NCBI GenBank assembly: GCA_021904315.1
Contig: CM038923.1
Coordinates: forward strand, 7,632,038-7,696,037
Source: Sphagnum magellanicum
Lineage: Eukaryota > Streptophyta > Sphagnopsida > Sphagnales > Sphagnaceae
Length of the DNA stretch: 64,000 bases
Direction of reading: 5' to 3'
The notes beneath the pieces were generated by a model. It was not told the DNA's origin and made no database searches. It saw nothing but the letters and a program-made list of their open reading frames with translations. This document shows positions 61,801 to 64,000 of this stretch, piece by piece. Every line of letters begins with the position of its first letter. Positions within the stretch are counted from its first letter, which is position 1. The translations under genes and the position numbers were made by a program.

Positions 61801-63613
61801 AAGAAGAACATGTTTTGTATTTCACCATTTGCTCTCATCAAAGATAATTTGCGCACATAGTTGCCTGCACGCAGGAGCCGATATCCCTTTATAAGTGGCT
61901 GCTGTGGATACACAAGCTTATACTTGCACCTGGAGTCAAAAGATTTCCCACAACAACAAGCACCAGAAAACGATTCCTGCTGAGGATTTAGTATTTTTTT
62001 TTTCTACCATCCTCCCTCTCTCTCTCTCTCTAGAATGCATTTTCTAGAATAAAATGCTGAGATACCAATAAACCCTTTTTTTCTTCCAAACAAGAGAAAG
62101 TGTTGAAAGAAATTTTGGTGCACAAAGAAGAATAGTGCCAACAACCTCACAGGATTTTTTTTAATAAAAATCCTACAAACTTGGGGAAAAAACCTGGTCT
62201 TACTTACTTTTCCATGTAGTACTGCGTATAAGTCATAGGTAAGGTTTTGGAAGAGTGTGATTTCACAAAGCTGTTGCTGGAGCGATGGAATGCAATTCCA
62301 GCGACATAGCAAGGCACACCATTATTCGCACATGTGACAACTGCATCCTTGAATTCTTCCACTCCAAAGATGCCATTACGCATCCTCAATTTGCCCTCCA
62401 TCATTGATTCATTATTGTTGTCATCATGAAAATTGGCTTTCATGAGCTCAGAAAACCCACCAAAAAACACAACTTTTTGTCGATAGACAAGACTGGAAGT
62501 CAGTACCATATCTACTGCAGACCAGTCAATGATCACATCTGTTGTTGTTGTTGTTGTTGCTGCTATTGATAATGCATTGTTTTCTCCTGGCAGCAATGGC
62601 AGGATGTAGTAATATTTTGGGCCATCTCCGTCCTCCTTCACAGTGGAAGGCAATGTAAAGCATTTTCCAAGAGCCAAGTGGAAGAGCCAGACACAAAACT
62701 TCTTCATTTTTTGCACCTGTTTTTTTGGGGCAAATCCCCACACACCCAATAAAACAAATTATTATACGGAAGAAAGCCCAACATCCACAAATTCTTGAAT
62801 TGAAAAATTTCTTGCAAAGCACAACAAAAACAACAAAACAGGCACAAAGAAACAATACCTGAAAAAATCCTCACAACTCCCCACAAAAAAAATCTTATAA
62901 AAAAATAGAAAATCCATCTCAGAATATAAAAAGATAGGATATCAGCTCACAAAAAAGCTGCAGAGAGGGATTTCTTTCTCTGCCCTGTGGAACTCTGTGC
63001 AATTCTGAGACTCCTAAAATCAACCTCGCATCATGGCATTCCCCAATAATGAAAGACAAACAAAAGAGATTCACACAATTGCAAAAGAGATTCTGTACAG
63101 TAGTAGTAGTAGTACTCTGGGTGGGACTTGGGAGCTCAGAATTTGTTTGGAGCTCCAAATGCTGAGACACAGAGACAGCTACAGAGAGGAGGATGAGAGA
63201 GAGAGCAGAGAGAAGGGAAGAGAATTAGAGAATCAGAGTACCTGGGAATCGTCAAGAGAGATTTGGCCACAAGCTTGCATGTGGGCTTGCACAGAAGCCC
63301 AGGCGGGAAGCTGGAGTTTGACTTGCATGGTAGCAGCTTCGGCGTCCAGGAGCTGAGGAGTGAGCATCAGGAAATCAGAAGCCAGGTGCTGAAGAGGATC
63401 TGTCCCTGCTTGGAAGTTGTGGAACCGGATTGAATACAGAAAGAAGAATGTAGTAGTAGTGGTAGTGGTAGTCGTCGTCATCGTCTCCTCTCCCACAAGC
63501 GGGAGGATCTCCGACGAGACAACAGCAGCAGGAGATGGTGGTGGTGGTTGCAAAACGCGTGGGATCGCTCTTTCGTACCGCTTTGCACACGAATCTGATG
63601 AAGCTCCCCCCAT
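58809..63613 (-). CDS. mDCL: Minimal Dicer-like protein: PAZ, RNase IIIa, RNase IIIb, dsRBD; no helicase
   Basis: Ten exons give 828 residues: 63613-63242, 62716-62208, 61929-61826, 61542-61355, 61142-60849, 60693-60291, 60139-59883, 59666-59589, 59405-59184, 58868-58809. All junctions are GT-AG and in phase. Dicers cut long double-stranded RNA into small RNAs. In order: platform-like strand region (59-145); PAZ (about 185-328, with YTQYYMEKCKYKLVYPQQPL); linker helix LVELPPEICEL; RNase IIIa with E411, D415 (TLELLGDS) and D523, E526 (KTLADVVEALVG); RNase IIIb with E621, D625 (RLEVLGDTVLDF) and D713, but Gln716 (GDVVQTLAAAIF) where Glu is expected; dsRBD (about 745-820). Typical plant DCLs are 1400-1900 residues with an N-terminal DExD/H helicase and DUF283, not seen here. 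Physcomitrella has a helicase-less mDCL needed for 23-nt siRNAs. Poly-Thr tracts lie at 46-55 and 178-183. An upstream in-frame ATG (63799) exists; more exons beyond the window cannot be excluded. Confidence 0.9.
61990..62032. repeat. CT microsatellite in Dicer-like intron 2
   Basis: A T run is followed by about nine CT units (around 62014-62032). Confidence 0.7.
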
Positions 63614-64000
63614 TGTCTGTCGCCGCTGCCGAAGAACCTTTTTTGTTTCTCGCTCTCTCACGCATCCATCACCCAAAACACCACACGCACACCAAGAATA
63701 CTCCCCTTTACCAGCGAAGAAGGACGCTCCTGGGTTGTCACAATCTTGTGAAGAAGAAGGGCGAGCAGATGACGAGAGTTGGAGGACATTCTTCTTCACA
63801 GAAACTGCTGCTGCTTCTCGCTATTTTGGCGTTCCGAGTTTTGTGCGATCTTCGCAAAGCCCGTCGTAGTCATCAATCCTCCAAGGAACAACAATCGCAT
63901 GACGCAACGACCTCCAAACACAAAGTAGGTACCCATTTTCTTATGCTCTCGCCAGCAGCGACACCCTCCTCCTTCAGCAGAGGAAGAAGAAGACGAACTA
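63614..64000. promoter_or_regulatory. Leader and promoter of the Dicer-like gene, window edge
   Basis: GC-rich, pyrimidine-rich sequence upstream of the minus-strand ATG. The minus frame stays open for 62 codons upstream (to 63799), but shows no helicase or DUF283 motif and is closed by a stop shortly before. The edge may also hold the start of a divergent plus-strand gene; nothing supports one. Confidence 0.4.

Noticed and set aside
1-64000. CRISPR array or bacterial-type operon
   Set aside because: The tandem repeats have no regular unique spacers, and the genes are spliced plant nuclear genes.

Overview
The window is nuclear DNA of a land plant. Genes have many short exons with GT-AG introns and T-rich acceptors. 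Gene islands (about 0-4, 12.6-24, 41.4-48.2 and 53.7-64 kb) are separated by long, very AT-rich stretches (about 5-12 kb and 24.3-41 kb). Short blocks of the plant telomere repeat TTTAGGG/CCCTAAA are scattered through it. A helicase-less Dicer-like gene, a type described in the moss Physcomitrella, makes a moss or other seed-free plant a reasonable guess. No feature fixes the species.

Layout, left to right. (1) RRP41, a core subunit of the RNA exosome (+, 510-4062, 11 exons, 244 aa), with telomere-type repeats just upstream. (2) About 8 kb of AT-rich intergenic DNA, then a roughly 95-bp minisatellite (about 12.0-12.6 kb). (3) An SLC35/UTR-type nucleotide-sugar transporter (+, 13271-16760, 7 exons, 374 aa) with one GC-AG intron and a decayed tandem copy of its last splice acceptor. 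(4) A minus-strand gene for an uncharacterised plant protein with a zinc-ribbon-like CxxC...CxxC motif (about 19.9-23.9 kb); its promoter carries a six-copy AAACCCTAA-box repeat. (5) A 17-kb gene-poor AT-rich region with dispersed repeats, a Helitron-type helicase scrap (36.15 kb) and a short TPX2-like coding fragment (25.3 kb). (6) GAPN, non-phosphorylating NADP-dependent glyceraldehyde-3-phosphate dehydrogenase (+, 41894-48189, 10 exons, 497 aa). (7) A repeat-rich 5-kb spacer with telomere-repeat palindromes, a long hairpin and a higher-order minisatellite. (8) A plastid-targeted two-CBS-domain protein (+, 53776-57510, 5 exons, 237 aa) whose introns hold copies of a foldback MITE-like family. 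(9) A minimal Dicer-like gene (-, 58809-63613, 10 exons, 828 aa): PAZ, RNase IIIa, RNase IIIb and dsRBD, but no helicase.

The genes form no operon or cluster. Two of them (exosome RRP41, Dicer-like) act in RNA processing or decay; the others are metabolic, transport or regulatory. The most interesting locus is the Dicer-like gene. The N-terminal helicase is not seen, and the last metal-binding acid of RNase IIIb reads as Gln while the RNase IIIa site is intact. All exon models were read by eye: splice sites and reading phase agree throughout five of the six genes. The zinc-ribbon gene is only partly resolved.
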